Assembly (NCBI RefSeq): GCF_023715245.1
Contig: NZ_JAMBNV010000002.1
Coordinates: forward strand, 372,001-436,000
Source: Sporosarcina luteola
GTDB lineage: Bacteria; Bacillota; Bacilli; Bacillales_A; Planococcaceae
Direction: 5' to 3'
Length of the DNA: 64,000 nucleotides
Shown: in pieces, positions 50,677 through 58,810 of the stretch
Numbering within the stretch: the first letter of the stretch is position 1
Layout: each line of letters opens with the position of its first letter
Notes under the pieces: generated by a model
Told to the model about the DNA's origin: nothing
Databases searched by the model: none
Seen by the model: only the letters and a program-made list of their open reading frames with translations
Made by a program: the position numbers and the translations under genes

Positions 50677-51504
50677 TTATTCAAACGCCGGAATTGCGGT
50701 TTCGTCGTAGTTCTCTTCTAGAAACTTACGTACTTCAGGGCTTGTCATTGCATCTGCCAACTTTTGAATCGGCTCCCAGTCTTTATTGTCTTCACGTGCG
50801 ATTAACGTGATTGCAAAGTCATTTTCGACTCCTTCTGTTAGCAATGCATCGCTCTTCGGTGTCAATCCAAGTGGCGCGGCATATGCCGGTGTCATAACAA
50901 CTGCATCTGCATCGTCATACATACGCGCAAGCATCAGCAAATCGACTTCCTCGAACTTGTAGTTTTTCGGATTGTCGGTAATATCCGCTTTTGTATAATA
51001 CGTGTCTTTCTTTTCACCTAATGTAATGACTTTATGCTGTGCGAGCAATGACAACGAACGGTCGATGTTTGAAACGTCGTTCGCCATTGCGATGACAGCA
51101 CCTTCCGGCAGTTCATCAATTGACGCGAAGTCTTTGGAGTAGACACCGTAATTCGCAAAGTAGATCGGTGTAATCGGAACTAAGTTTGCATTATTATTAC
51201 GGTTGAATTCCTCCATATACGGAACGTGCTGGAAGAAGTTCGCATCCACTTCTTTCGCTGCAAGTGCGCTATTCGGCTGGACATTATCACCTAATACAAC
51301 AACTTCTAGTTCGATTCCTTCCTCAGCAAGCTTCGGTTTTACTAGCTCAAGAATTTCCGTCATTGGAGGGATCAAGGAAGCGACTTTCAACGTCACTGTT
51401 TCATCTTTCTCTTCTACTTTAGCAGGGGTATCCGCTGCTTTATCCTTGCCGCAGCCTGCTAATAAAATAATTAGCATAGTCGCCAGCATCATTAGCTTTT
51501 TCAT
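50677..51504 (-). CDS. metQ: Methionine ABC transporter substrate-binding lipoprotein MetQ
   Basis: A 275-residue lipoprotein that captures methionine outside the membrane. Signal peptide with lipobox LLAGC (lipidated Cys18). The NlpA/MetQ family is visible in KVASLIPPMTEILELVKPKL, NFFQHVPYMEEFN and AYAAPLGLTP. Last gene of the metN-metP-metQ operon; 14 bp separate it from the permease gene. AACAGGAGGAAAC precedes the ATG. A terminator follows. Confidence 0.9.
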   Translation of the reverse strand: MKKLMMLATMLIILLAGCGKDKAADTPAKVEEKDETVTLKVASLIPPMTEILELVKPKLAEEGIELEVVVLGDNVQPNSALAAKEVDANFFQHVPYMEEFNRNNNANLVPITPIYFANYGVYSKDFASIDELPEGAVIAMANDVSNIDRSLSLLAQHKVITLGEKKDTYYTKADITDNPKNYKFEEVDLLMLARMYDDADAVVMTPAYAAPLGLTPKSDALLTEGVENDFAITLIAREDNKDWEPIQKLADAMTSPEVRKFLEENYDETAIPAFE

Positions 51505-51518
51505 GTTGTTTCCTCCTG

Positions 51519-52193
51519 TTATCGTTTATCTATCACTCTTGATACAGTTGTCCCCGTAAATTGGATGAGCTGCACCAGTATGACCATTATGATAATCATG
51601 TACATCATTAAATCCGTTTTAAATTGCTGGTAACCGTACCGGATGGCAAAGTCTCCAATGCCGCCGCCGCCGACGACACCCATTATCGTTGAATACGATA
51701 TGAAACTGATGATCGACGTCGTTAATCCTAAAACGAGTCCTGAGCGGGCCTCGACGTATAAGAATTTAAAGATGACCTGCCTGACCGACGCCCCCATAGC
51801 GATTGCCGCCTCCATTACCCCTTTCGGCACGTCGAGTAACGATTGTTCAACGAGACGGGAATAATGCGCAATGGCGATTATCGATAACGGCACGGTTGCG
51901 GCCGTCGTTCCGATGGCGGTTCCGATGAGCATCCTTGTGAACGGGATGAGGAAGACGACCAATAATAGGAACGGGAATGAACGGACGGTATTCACCAATA
52001 AATTCAATACTGAAAAGACAACCGGGTTCTCATAGACTTGCCCTTTCCTGCACAAAAAGAGCAATGTGCCAACAGGGAGCCCGACTAACACGGCCGCAGC
52101 GATTGAAACCCCGACCATTATAAAGGTCTCCCCTATTGAACTCCAAATTTCCGCTTCGTATTGAAGCAAGACGTCAGGCATGACCCACGTCAC
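51519..52193 (-). CDS. metP: Methionine ABC transporter permease MetP/MetI
   Basis: A 224-residue permease with five or six membrane helices and the MetI-type conserved loop EAAIAMGASVRQVIFKF, which contacts the ATPase. It overlaps metN by 20 bp. GTG 52193 is the longest supported start; ATG 52181 (MPDVLLQYEAEIW) is an equally good choice. Together with MetN and MetQ it imports methionine. Confidence 0.85.
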   Translation of the reverse strand: MTWVMPDVLLQYEAEIWSSIGETFIMVGVSIAAAVLVGLPVGTLLFLCRKGQVYENPVVFSVLNLLVNTVRSFPFLLLVVFLIPFTRMLIGTAIGTTAATVPLSIIAIAHYSRLVEQSLLDVPKGVMEAAIAMGASVRQVIFKFLYVEARSGLVLGLTTSIISFISYSTIMGVVGGGGIGDFAIRYGYQQFKTDLMMYMIIIMVILVQLIQFTGTTVSRVIDKR

Positions 52194-52923
52194 CGTCCTT
52201 TGTCAGCTGTTCCACAAAGAATTTGGGGCTATTGTTCATCATTCCAATCCCTTTCGGCTGCATGGAAACCGTATCGTACACTTGTCCTTCATTCATGACT
52301 GTGACACGGTTGCAGATGCTTTTGATCACTTCCATCTCATGGCTGACAATGACGATCGTCACTCCGAAGCTCCTGTTAATGTTTTGCAACACAGTTAGAA
52401 TTTCTGCAGACGTATTCGGATCGAGTGAGGATGTCGGTTCATCGCATAGCAAAACTTGCGGATTGTTCGCCAATGCCCTGGCGATTGCCACACGCTGCTT
52501 TTGCCCGCCGCTCAATTGGGCAGGGTACTTGTCCTTATAACTTTCCAATCCGACAAACTGAAGACATTCCACCACTCGGGATCGGCGACCTTTTCTAGGG
52601 AATTTAGCCAACTCCAACGATGCAGCGACGTTATCATACACTGTTTTATTTGCCACTAAATTAAAATGCTGAAATATCATCCCGATCGATTTTCTCGCCT
52701 CGCGGAGTTGTTTGCCGTTCAAGTTTGTCAGCGTCTGATGATTGACCAACACTTCCCCGCCGTCTGGACTTTCTAACAAATTTATCAGTCGTAGAAGCGT
52801 CGATTTGCCGGCGCCGCTCGCCCCGATAATGCCATGAATTTCGCCTTTTTCTATTGATAAGGAGACTGATTGAATAGCCTGAAAACCCGAATAACTTTTA
52901 CTGATATTATGTAATGTAATCAT
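52174..52923 (-). CDS. metN: ABC transporter ATP-binding protein MetN (short form)
   Basis: A 249-residue ATPase with Walker A GASGAGKST (near residue 38), Q-loop MIFQHFNLVANKTV, signature LSGGQKQRVAIARAL and Walker B VLLCDEPTSSLD. It clearly belongs to the methionine importer by sequence and by the metP and metQ genes after it. Most MetN proteins have about 340 residues with a C-terminal NIL (ACT-like) domain that binds methionine and inhibits transport; that domain is missing. An AAAGGGGAT site precedes the ATG and a promoter lies upstream. No S-box (SAM) riboswitch is seen. Confidence 0.85.
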   Translation of the reverse strand: MITLHNISKSYSGFQAIQSVSLSIEKGEIHGIIGASGAGKSTLLRLINLLESPDGGEVLVNHQTLTNLNGKQLREARKSIGMIFQHFNLVANKTVYDNVAASLELAKFPRKGRRSRVVECLQFVGLESYKDKYPAQLSGGQKQRVAIARALANNPQVLLCDEPTSSLDPNTSAEILTVLQNINRSFGVTIVIVSHEMEVIKSICNRVTVMNEGQVYDTVSMQPKGIGMMNNSPKFFVEQLTKDGDVGHA

Positions 52924-52970
52924 AAAAAAATCCCCTTTCCACGATTTGAAGGGTGATTGCGACGTTATCT

Positions 52971-52999
52971 ATTATAACCCAATCTGACTAGGCTGTCAT
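52971..52999 (-). promoter_or_regulatory. Promoter of the metNPQ operon
   Basis: On the minus strand ATGACA and TATAAT are 17 bp apart, about 47 bp before the metN start. No terminator/antiterminator leader is found between them. Confidence 0.65.
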
Positions 53000-53128
53000 A
53001 TTATCATTATATACTATTATTGGTAATTCCAAACTGCTCCTGGGTATTGAAAAAGTTTCCTGTTCTAAAAAGTTAGGCTTCCAAGGCCGCCAAATTATCG
53101 ATTATAATTTAGCAAAGGGGAGATGAAC

Positions 53129-53572
53129 ATGCTGCATTTAGAATCAATTACGAAGGATAATTGGGTGAAAGCCATATCACTTCGCGTTCGGGAAGATCAA
53201 GTGAATTTCGTAGCGTCAAATACGGTGTCGCTTGCCCAGTTGAATTTCCTTGAAAACTTTTACGCTAAAGGAATTTACCTTGGCGAGGAAATGATCGGAT
53301 TTGCGCTTTACGGTATCGATGAAGACGATCACGAGTATTGGATTTACCGTATGATGATTGATCAAAAACATCAGGGAAAAGGGCATGGAAAAGTAGCAAT
53401 CCAACTTGTAATAGATGACATTAAGGCGATAAAGGAAGATCACCATCATACAATCACGCTTTCTTATGAGCCGGCGAATGAACATGCAAAACGTATTTAT
53501 GAAAAAATGGGGTTCAAAGAAATTGAGGGGCTCATTATTAGCGACGAACAAGTTGCCCGCTATACATTCTGA
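53129..53572 (+). CDS. GNAT acetyltransferase, BltD/spermidine acetyltransferase-like
   Basis: A 147-residue acetyltransferase. The order of elements matches the BltD/PaiA-type polyamine acetylases: a first helix pair, then GFALYGIDEDDHEYWIYRMM, IDQKHQGKGHGKVAIQ with the acetyl-CoA loop, LSYEPANEHAKRIYEKMGF. ATG 53129 is chosen because AAAGGGG lies at a good distance; the ATG two codons before it does not. Polyamine is a likely but unproven substrate. It is divergent from metN and ends at a bidirectional terminator. Confidence 0.8.
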   Translation: MLHLESITKDNWVKAISLRVREDQVNFVASNTVSLAQLNFLENFYAKGIYLGEEMIGFALYGIDEDDHEYWIYRMMIDQKHQGKGHGKVAIQLVIDDIKAIKEDHHHTITLSYEPANEHAKRIYEKMGFKEIEGLIISDEQVARYTF

Positions 53573-53578
53573 ACATGC

Positions 53579-53621
53579 AAAAAAGCTGACTTCGGCACGA
53601 TGCCGCCGAGTCAGCTTTTCA
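53579..53621. terminator. Bidirectional terminator
   Basis: AAAAGCTGACT pairs with AGTCAGCTTTT, with an inner TCGGCA/TGCCG stem, between the convergent GNAT and mqo genes. Confidence 0.9.
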
Positions 53622-53625
53622 TATT

Positions 53626-55278
53626 TCACTCTTTTTTACTTGGCTCTTCTTCTACAACCAACGTATCATCTACGTTCGGTACTTCCCTGTCTACTCCCAG
53701 GGCTGGGTCTTGCTCGGTATCCCCGGTTTCAACAACAACAGACTCTTCTACCAATGACTCTGTTTCTTCATTTGAAGATTCCTGTTCATCTGTTTGGTAC
53801 ACAAGACCAAGCGCCTGCGCAGTTGTCGCATGGATTTCCTTAAGGAGATTCGGATTGTTGACGAGCGACAAGCCATAAGAAGGAATCATTTCTTTGATTT
53901 TCGGTTCCCACTCTTTGATGTGTTGTGGAAAACATCTATTTAGAATTTCCAGCATGACGTGAACGGCGGTGGAAGCTCCTGGGGAGGCTCCGAGCAATGC
54001 AGCGATCGAGCCGTCTGAAGCATTGACGACTTCCGTACCGAATTGAAGCGTCCCTTTGCCGCCCGCCTCCGTGTCTTTGATGACTTGGACGCGTTGACCG
54101 GCTACGACGGTATCCCAATCCTCGCTTTTCGCGCTCGGGATGAAGCCGCGCAACTCCTCTATCCGCTGTTCCTTCGATAGCATCAGTTGCTGTATCAAGT
54201 ATTTCGTCAATGACATTTCTTTCGCGCCTGCCGCCAACATCGTAAAGACATTGCTCGGTTTCACGGAAGTGATGAGATCCATATTGGAGCCCGTTTTCAG
54301 GAACTTCGGCGAGAAGCCGGCGAACGGTCCGAACAACAATGATTTTTGATTATCAATATATCTTGTATCTAGATGCGGAACAGACATCGGCGGAGCACCT
54401 ACCGAAGCTTTGCCGTAAACTTTCGCGTGGTGCTGCTCGACAATCTCGGGATTTTTGCACACTAGGAAGAGACCGCTTACCGGGAATCCCCCAATATGCT
54501 TTCCTTCAGGAATACCGGATTTTTGCAAGAGATGTAAACTTCCTCCTCCGGCACCGATAAAGACGAATTTCGCGGTATGGCGTTCAACAGCTCCGCTATC
54601 GAGATTTTTCACTTTCAGTTCCCACAGACCATCGGCTGTACGTTTCAATTGGTTCACACTATGGTTATAGTTTATATCAACATTACTATTCTTTAAATGG
54701 TTAAATAACATGCGTGTCAAAGCGCCAAAGTTAACGTCCGTGCCAGTATCAATCTTTGTCGCTGCCAGTGGTTCATTCACGGTCCTGTCTTTCATCATGA
54801 GCGGAAGCCATTCCTTCAACTGCTCAGGGTCATCGGAGAATTCCATCCCTTCGAACAGCGGATTATTGGAAAGCGCTTCAAAACGCTTTCTCAAAAACTC
54901 AACATTGTCTTTCCCGTGCACATAGCTCATATGAGGCAATGGCATAATGAAGTCTTCTGGATTACTGATCAATTGATTATTCACGAGATAAGACCAAAAC
55001 TGCATAGAAAGCTGGAACTGTTCGTTGACCTTTATTGCTTTACTAATATCTAAAGTTCCGTCTGGCTTTTCATTGGTGTAGTTGAGCTCGCACAGTGCAG
55101 CATGTCCAGTCCCCGCATTGTTCCATTCATTGGAGCTTTCCTCTCCTGCGCCCGGGAGCTTCTCAAACACTGTAATTTTCCAGTCCGGTGCCAATTCCTT
55201 CAACATTGTTCCCAAAGTTGCACTCATGATTCCGGCGCCAATTAAGATGACGTCTGTTTTTGTTTCTCCGTTGCTCAT
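53626..55278 (-). CDS. mqo: Malate:quinone oxidoreductase
   Basis: A 550-residue membrane-associated FAD enzyme that oxidises malate to oxaloacetate and passes electrons to menaquinone. The N-terminal FAD motif [17 protein letters not shown], the [19 protein letters not shown] stretch and [13 protein letters not shown] are Mqo family marks. The last 50 residues (after GLVYQTDEQ) are an acidic, low-complexity tail rich in Glu, Val and Ser, which typical Mqo proteins lack. ATG 55278 has TAAGGATG upstream; the ATG three codons earlier overlaps that site. It has its own promoter and stands alone. Confidence 0.95.
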   Translation of the reverse strand: MSNGETKTDVILIGAGIMSATLGTMLKELAPDWKITVFEKLPGAGEESSNEWNNAGTGHAALCELNYTNEKPDGTLDISKAIKVNEQFQLSMQFWSYLVNNQLISNPEDFIMPLPHMSYVHGKDNVEFLRKRFEALSNNPLFEGMEFSDDPEQLKEWLPLMMKDRTVNEPLAATKIDTGTDVNFGALTRMLFNHLKNSNVDINYNHSVNQLKRTADGLWELKVKNLDSGAVERHTAKFVFIGAGGGSLHLLQKSGIPEGKHIGGFPVSGLFLVCKNPEIVEQHHAKVYGKASVGAPPMSVPHLDTRYIDNQKSLLFGPFAGFSPKFLKTGSNMDLITSVKPSNVFTMLAAGAKEMSLTKYLIQQLMLSKEQRIEELRGFIPSAKSEDWDTVVAGQRVQVIKDTEAGGKGTLQFGTEVVNASDGSIAALLGASPGASTAVHVMLEILNRCFPQHIKEWEPKIKEMIPSYGLSLVNNPNLLKEIHATTAQALGLVYQTDEQESSNEETESLVEESVVVETGDTEQDPALGVDREVPNVDDTLVVEEEPSKKE

Positions 55279-55397
55279 TTTTATCATCCTTATACCCTAG
55301 TTTTGCAGAAAGGATGTAGACGCTCCTTCTTAGGCGTCAAAACAAGACAAGACGCGAGCTAGGAACACACCTTTTCTGTTCAATAATAACCTCATAT

Positions 55398-55406
55398 ATT
55401 ATATCA
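55398..55406 (-). promoter_or_regulatory. Extended -10 promoter of mqo
   Basis: On the minus strand TGATATAAT lies 120 bp before the mqo start, implying a long untranslated leader that includes a GACGC/GCGTC inverted repeat. Confidence 0.5.
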
Positions 55407-55467
55407 CAATCTTTTGTCAGAATGCCCCCATATGCATAATTGTTTAATTGTTTAGGTGAATTGTTTG

Positions 55468-55613
55468 GGTGCCTGTGCATGGTGCAATTATGACTATTCA
55501 ACCCAACGTATGAATATACCGAGGGACGAAAACCAAACTACATCGTGAGTGGGTTTACCCTTTTCTTCATGCAATTGTAGTTCATAATCTGAATTGTTTG
55601 TTGCACAGGCACC
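55468..55613. mobile_element. MITE-like element, copy 1
   Basis: A 146-bp element with perfect 12-bp inverted ends GGTGCCTGTGCA / TGCACAGGCACC. It contains TATGACTATTCAA, a central AAACC/GGTTT hairpin and ATGCAATTGTAGTTCATAATC near the right end, all shared with the copy at 58646. No coding capacity and no clear target-site duplication. The rest of 55288-55660 holds the mqo promoter and leader and a direct TTGTTTAATTG repetition near 55440. Confidence 0.8.
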
Positions 55614-55666
55614 TAAGTCCAGTGTTATACTAGAGACACAGCTTTCGTCAGTCAGGAGATGTGAGA

Positions 55667-56368
55667 ATGAGATACGATGTGTTTTTATTCGATTTGGATG
55701 ATACGTTGATGGATTTTGGTGAGACAGAAAAACATGCGTTTACGAATGTGTTCACTACGCACGGTTTACCGAACGCATTGGCGGATTTCAGGGATACGTA
55801 CAGGGCAGTCAGCACGGTGCTTTGGGAGGATTTGGAGCAAGGTAGGATAACGCTTGCGGAGCTGAAAACGGAGCGGTTCAGACGGTTGTTCCTTGAACAT
55901 GGTCTTGATATGGATGCAGAACAGTTCGGCCAATTGTATCTTGATTATTTAGGGAAAGAAGTCCACTTGATCGACGGAGTGGCATCAATGCTTCGTTCTC
56001 TGAAGGGTGCCAGGATTGCGGTTTTGACGAACGGCTTCAAAGAAGTTCAATTGGCTCGTATTGCCGCTTCCGGTCTAGCCGACACGTTTGAAGCAATCTT
56101 CACATCCGAAGAGATCGGTTACCAAAAGCCACAGCCTGAAATTTTCGAACATGTATTCAAGCAGCTGCAAATCAAAGACAAATCACGCGTCCTGATGATA
56201 GGAGACTCACTTTCGTCGGATATCCGCGGAGGCAATAACTACGGCATCGATACATGCTGGTACAATCCGAAACGAAAAGAGAATAATGGCTTGGCTCAGC
56301 CTACTTATGAAATTCATGATTGGAAAGAGTTTCACTCCATAAATGCTCAAACGATTGCGTCCAATTAA
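55667..56368 (+). CDS. YjjG-type HAD nucleotidase
   Basis: A 233-residue HAD-superfamily phosphatase of the YjjG/YfnB branch, which removes the phosphate from (often non-canonical pyrimidine) nucleoside monophosphates. HAD motifs: FLFDLDDTLMDF (nucleophile Asp), VLTNGFKEVQ, QKPQPEIFEH (Lys) and MIGDSLSSDIRGG. The YjjG-like NxxGID-CWYNP end is present. ATG 55667 is preferred, eight bases after AGGAG. The MITE copy 1 lies 53 bp upstream and may supply or disturb its promoter. A hairpin overlaps the 3' end. Confidence 0.85.
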   Translation: MRYDVFLFDLDDTLMDFGETEKHAFTNVFTTHGLPNALADFRDTYRAVSTVLWEDLEQGRITLAELKTERFRRLFLEHGLDMDAEQFGQLYLDYLGKEVHLIDGVASMLRSLKGARIAVLTNGFKEVQLARIAASGLADTFEAIFTSEEIGYQKPQPEIFEHVFKQLQIKDKSRVLMIGDSLSSDIRGGNNYGIDTCWYNPKRKENNGLAQPTYEIHDWKEFHSINAQTIASN

Positions 56369-56387
56369 AGGATGCGATCGTTTTTTG
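56351..56387 (+). terminator. Terminator overlapping the HAD gene end
   Basis: ACGATTGCGTCC pairs with GGATGCGATCGT (wobbles included), followed by TTTTTT; it starts inside the last codons of the nucleotidase gene. Confidence 0.75.
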
Positions 56388-56389
56388 GA

Positions 56390-57136
56390 TTACTGTAAGT
56401 ATGACTGCACGGACACAGTTTCGAAAAGCCCGCTCTCTTTGACGAAGTTCTCGACAATCCTGACATGGGAGCCGCCAACGATGAAGAGGATGCGGTCGTC
56501 TGGAGTAGTGACCAAATCCGAGAGATTCGAGAATAGGATGAGGTTGCGTTGATACCACCAAATCAGCCAGTCCATGCCGACATATTGCTTGGTGTCTTTA
56601 ATGCGCGCCATATTCACATAGCTGCGATGAAGTTGTTCGACTACTTCCGGCTGATTGTAATAAAGGAGTAGATCATTGACACTCTTTCCTACGGTTGTTA
56701 ACTCAAGTCGGTACAACGGCCCAAATAATTCTTCATACAACTTGGGCTGATGCTCTTTCGCCCATTCAGCAACTTCACTGCTCTCTCTCTGAAGAGCACC
56801 TTGTTCCATCCAATCGACCGCGTAAACTTCCTGATGCCCCATCTGTTTTGCCAGTCTGTATTCAATCTGGTCGATTTCGTTTTCCATCAAGTGATAGTCA
56901 CCCTTTAAAAAGCCTGTAAACTCCTCATTGAGAGTACCATTCCGTTTCTTCTCAACTTCCAAAGCGATTTTCGTAGGCTTGAAATCTTTTAAACGGTCGA
57001 CCACCTCTTTGATCTCTTTCTGCCTTTGTACTGATAGCATACTGTCCTTCTCTATTTCTATCATATCTAAAGTCGAACCCATGTGAAATGTTCCTAAAAT
57101 CATAATTGTAGGCTTGCTCATTGCTTTTAGCCGCAA
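56390..57136 (-). CDS. DUF5694 domain protein
   Basis: A 248-residue protein. ILGTFHMGSTLDM at the start, then KIALEVEKKRNG, EVYAVDWMEQGAL and a late ILFIVGGSHVRIVENFV give the pattern of the DUF5694 family, related in fold to TraB/Tiki-like (GumN, EreA-like) putative hydrolases with His and Glu near the N terminus. The activity is unknown. TTG 57136 is the start, eight bases after AAGGGGG. It is codirectional with the HAD gene upstream, 22 bp away, and may be in the same operon. Confidence 0.7.
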   Translation of the reverse strand: MRLKAMSKPTIMILGTFHMGSTLDMIEIEKDSMLSVQRQKEIKEVVDRLKDFKPTKIALEVEKKRNGTLNEEFTGFLKGDYHLMENEIDQIEYRLAKQMGHQEVYAVDWMEQGALQRESSEVAEWAKEHQPKLYEELFGPLYRLELTTVGKSVNDLLLYYNQPEVVEQLHRSYVNMARIKDTKQYVGMDWLIWWYQRNLILFSNLSDLVTTPDDRILFIVGGSHVRIVENFVKESGLFETVSVQSYLQ

Positions 57137-57157
57137 CTGTATTACCCCCTTTTTTTC

Positions 57158-57832
57158 TTACGAGACACTTATCTTCTCTATAATCAAAGGCACTTCTGCC
57201 AAATCATCAACGATAAAATCGGCTTCCACTGCATTCCATTGAAGATCCCTTTTCCAAACCCCAATCATTCCAACATTCTTAGCAGCTTCTACATCATTTA
57301 CAGGATGATCCCCTACAAATATGCTTTCAGTAGGCGAAACATTTAACCGCTCCAATGCTCTTTCAAATATTTGTGAATCAGGTTTTTTTATGCCTTCCCA
57401 TTCGGATACTAAAATAACATCAAAATAGTGCTCAATGCCAAGCGCTCTTATGTTGTCCATTTGAAACTGCCCTTTACCGTTCGTGATGATCCCCAACTTC
57501 AAATCCATTCTTTTTATCTCCTCCAACATTTCGATAAGACCAAGGAAAGGCACGCAGTTGTTCTGGAATTCATCGACATAATCTTGAAGTAGTTCCTCCC
57601 ACGTTATATCCGTAACCTTAAATTCATCAACTAGCTGTTGATAAACTTTATCTTTCCATACATATCCACGGTTATCCAATTCGATGAACCTTGCTGCAAA
57701 CTGCTCCCTTGGAATATGGCCTACGAATCTATGTAACCTGCCGTATTGATTGTCGATAAACAATTTCACAGATTCATCTCGGTTCAATAGCGTTCCGTCT
57801 AAGTCGAAGATCGCTGCTTTAATCAATATCAA
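57158..57832 (-). CDS. HAD-superfamily hydrolase
   Basis: A 224-residue phosphatase-like protein: AIFDLDGTLLNRDES (nucleophile Asp), LGIITNGKGQFQMDN, GIKKPDSQIFE (Lys) and VGDHPVNDVEAAKNVGM. Cap domain about 18-85. Substrate unknown, probably a phosphorylated metabolite. The start is TTG 57832 or TTG 57826, both near TTTGGAGTG. Codirectional with the DUF5694 gene. Confidence 0.85.
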   Translation of the reverse strand: MILIKAAIFDLDGTLLNRDESVKLFIDNQYGRLHRFVGHIPREQFAARFIELDNRGYVWKDKVYQQLVDEFKVTDITWEELLQDYVDEFQNNCVPFLGLIEMLEEIKRMDLKLGIITNGKGQFQMDNIRALGIEHYFDVILVSEWEGIKKPDSQIFERALERLNVSPTESIFVGDHPVNDVEAAKNVGMIGVWKRDLQWNAVEADFIVDDLAEVPLIIEKISVS

Positions 57833-57925
57833 ATCACTCCAAACTTTTTAAATGCAAAAGCAATACTATTTTTATTGGATTTTTTCAGAACGTCGGCAAC
57901 CATTCTTAATCTTTCAAGTCTATTT

Positions 57926-58501
57926 TTATTGTAAGTGATGAGTGCAATTATAAAGTTTGCAATCCCAAACGTCTTCGCTGTTCTGAAGTACTGTTATAGA
58001 AGTATTTTCAATATAAGTAGTCGGAAATCTTTCAGGCATCAAATGTTGTAGAGTTAGGCCGATTAAAGCACCATGGCTCACTACTAAGACTCTTTTTCCT
58101 TTATGTAAATTTGCTATATCCTCAACGAATTCAATTCCTCTTTTAGCTACCAGTTCAAATTCTTCCATACCTAGATCTAATTCACGCCAATTCCTTCCCC
58201 ATAGAATCACTCTTTCTTCTTCAGTAGTTCCTTCAATTTGACCGCAGTTTATTTCCCGTATTCGTTTATCTAAATAACCCACTGATAGATTCATCTTACT
58301 ACCAATTATTATTGCGGTTTTCTTAGCTCTTGATAAATCACTTGAAATAATCAAATCCCATTCTTCACTTGATAGTCGGTCTCCAAGTTTGATTGCTTGC
58401 TGAATACCCTCCTCATTCAAAGGAACATTAGAGATACCTTGTGCCTTTCCAAGAATATTCCACTCAGTAATTCCATGTCGTACTAGGCCAATTTTAGTCA
58501 T
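57926..58501 (-). CDS. Histidine phosphatase family protein (GpmB/CobC-like)
   Basis: A 191-residue phosphatase with the RHG motif (GLVRHGITEWN, phospho-accepting His near residue 9), NVPLNEEGIQQA, the REINCGQIEG loop with its Glu, and VVSHGALIG with the second catalytic His. Substrate unknown. GTTGGGGAGTT precedes the ATG. Its codons are more AT-rich than those of the neighbouring synthase gene. Followed in the same direction by the two HAD/DUF genes after 93 bp. Confidence 0.85.
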   Translation of the reverse strand: MTKIGLVRHGITEWNILGKAQGISNVPLNEEGIQQAIKLGDRLSSEEWDLIISSDLSRAKKTAIIIGSKMNLSVGYLDKRIREINCGQIEGTTEEERVILWGRNWRELDLGMEEFELVAKRGIEFVEDIANLHKGKRVLVVSHGALIGLTLQHLMPERFPTTYIENTSITVLQNSEDVWDCKLYNCTHHLQ

Positions 58502-58645
58502 AATAACTCCCCAACTTCAGTTCATCTTACTAAATTTCTTTCTTCCCACTCATGCTCCAAAACACTATAAGGCAAGGAATCTAACACTTTCTAACTTTAT
58601 GATATATTCAGATTTAATTGTACCATGAAAACTAATTATTGTTCG

Positions 58646-58790
58646 GGTGCCTGTGCAAAGCACATTTATGACTATTCAATCCATCGAATGATAATACACA
58701 AAAACAAAACCCAACTCGGAGGTGAGTGAGTTTTGTTTTTCCTTTATGCAATTGTAGTTCATAATCTGAATAGTTTGCTGCACAGGCACC
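58646..58790. mobile_element. MITE-like element, copy 2
   Basis: A 145-bp element with the same perfect 12-bp inverted ends as copy 1 and the same inner blocks. Its central hairpin is stronger: AAAACAAAAC pairs with GTTTTGTTTT and is followed by Ts, so it can end transcription. AATTATT occurs on both sides (58634 and 58793) but not directly at the ends. It lies 20 bp after the isoprenoid synthase stop. Confidence 0.8.
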
Positions 58791-58810
58791 GGAATTATTC
58801 TGACAGCTCA

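Noticed and set aside
52924..53122. S-box (SAM) riboswitch before metN
   Set aside because: No typical conserved core and no terminator hairpin lie between the promoter and the metN start.
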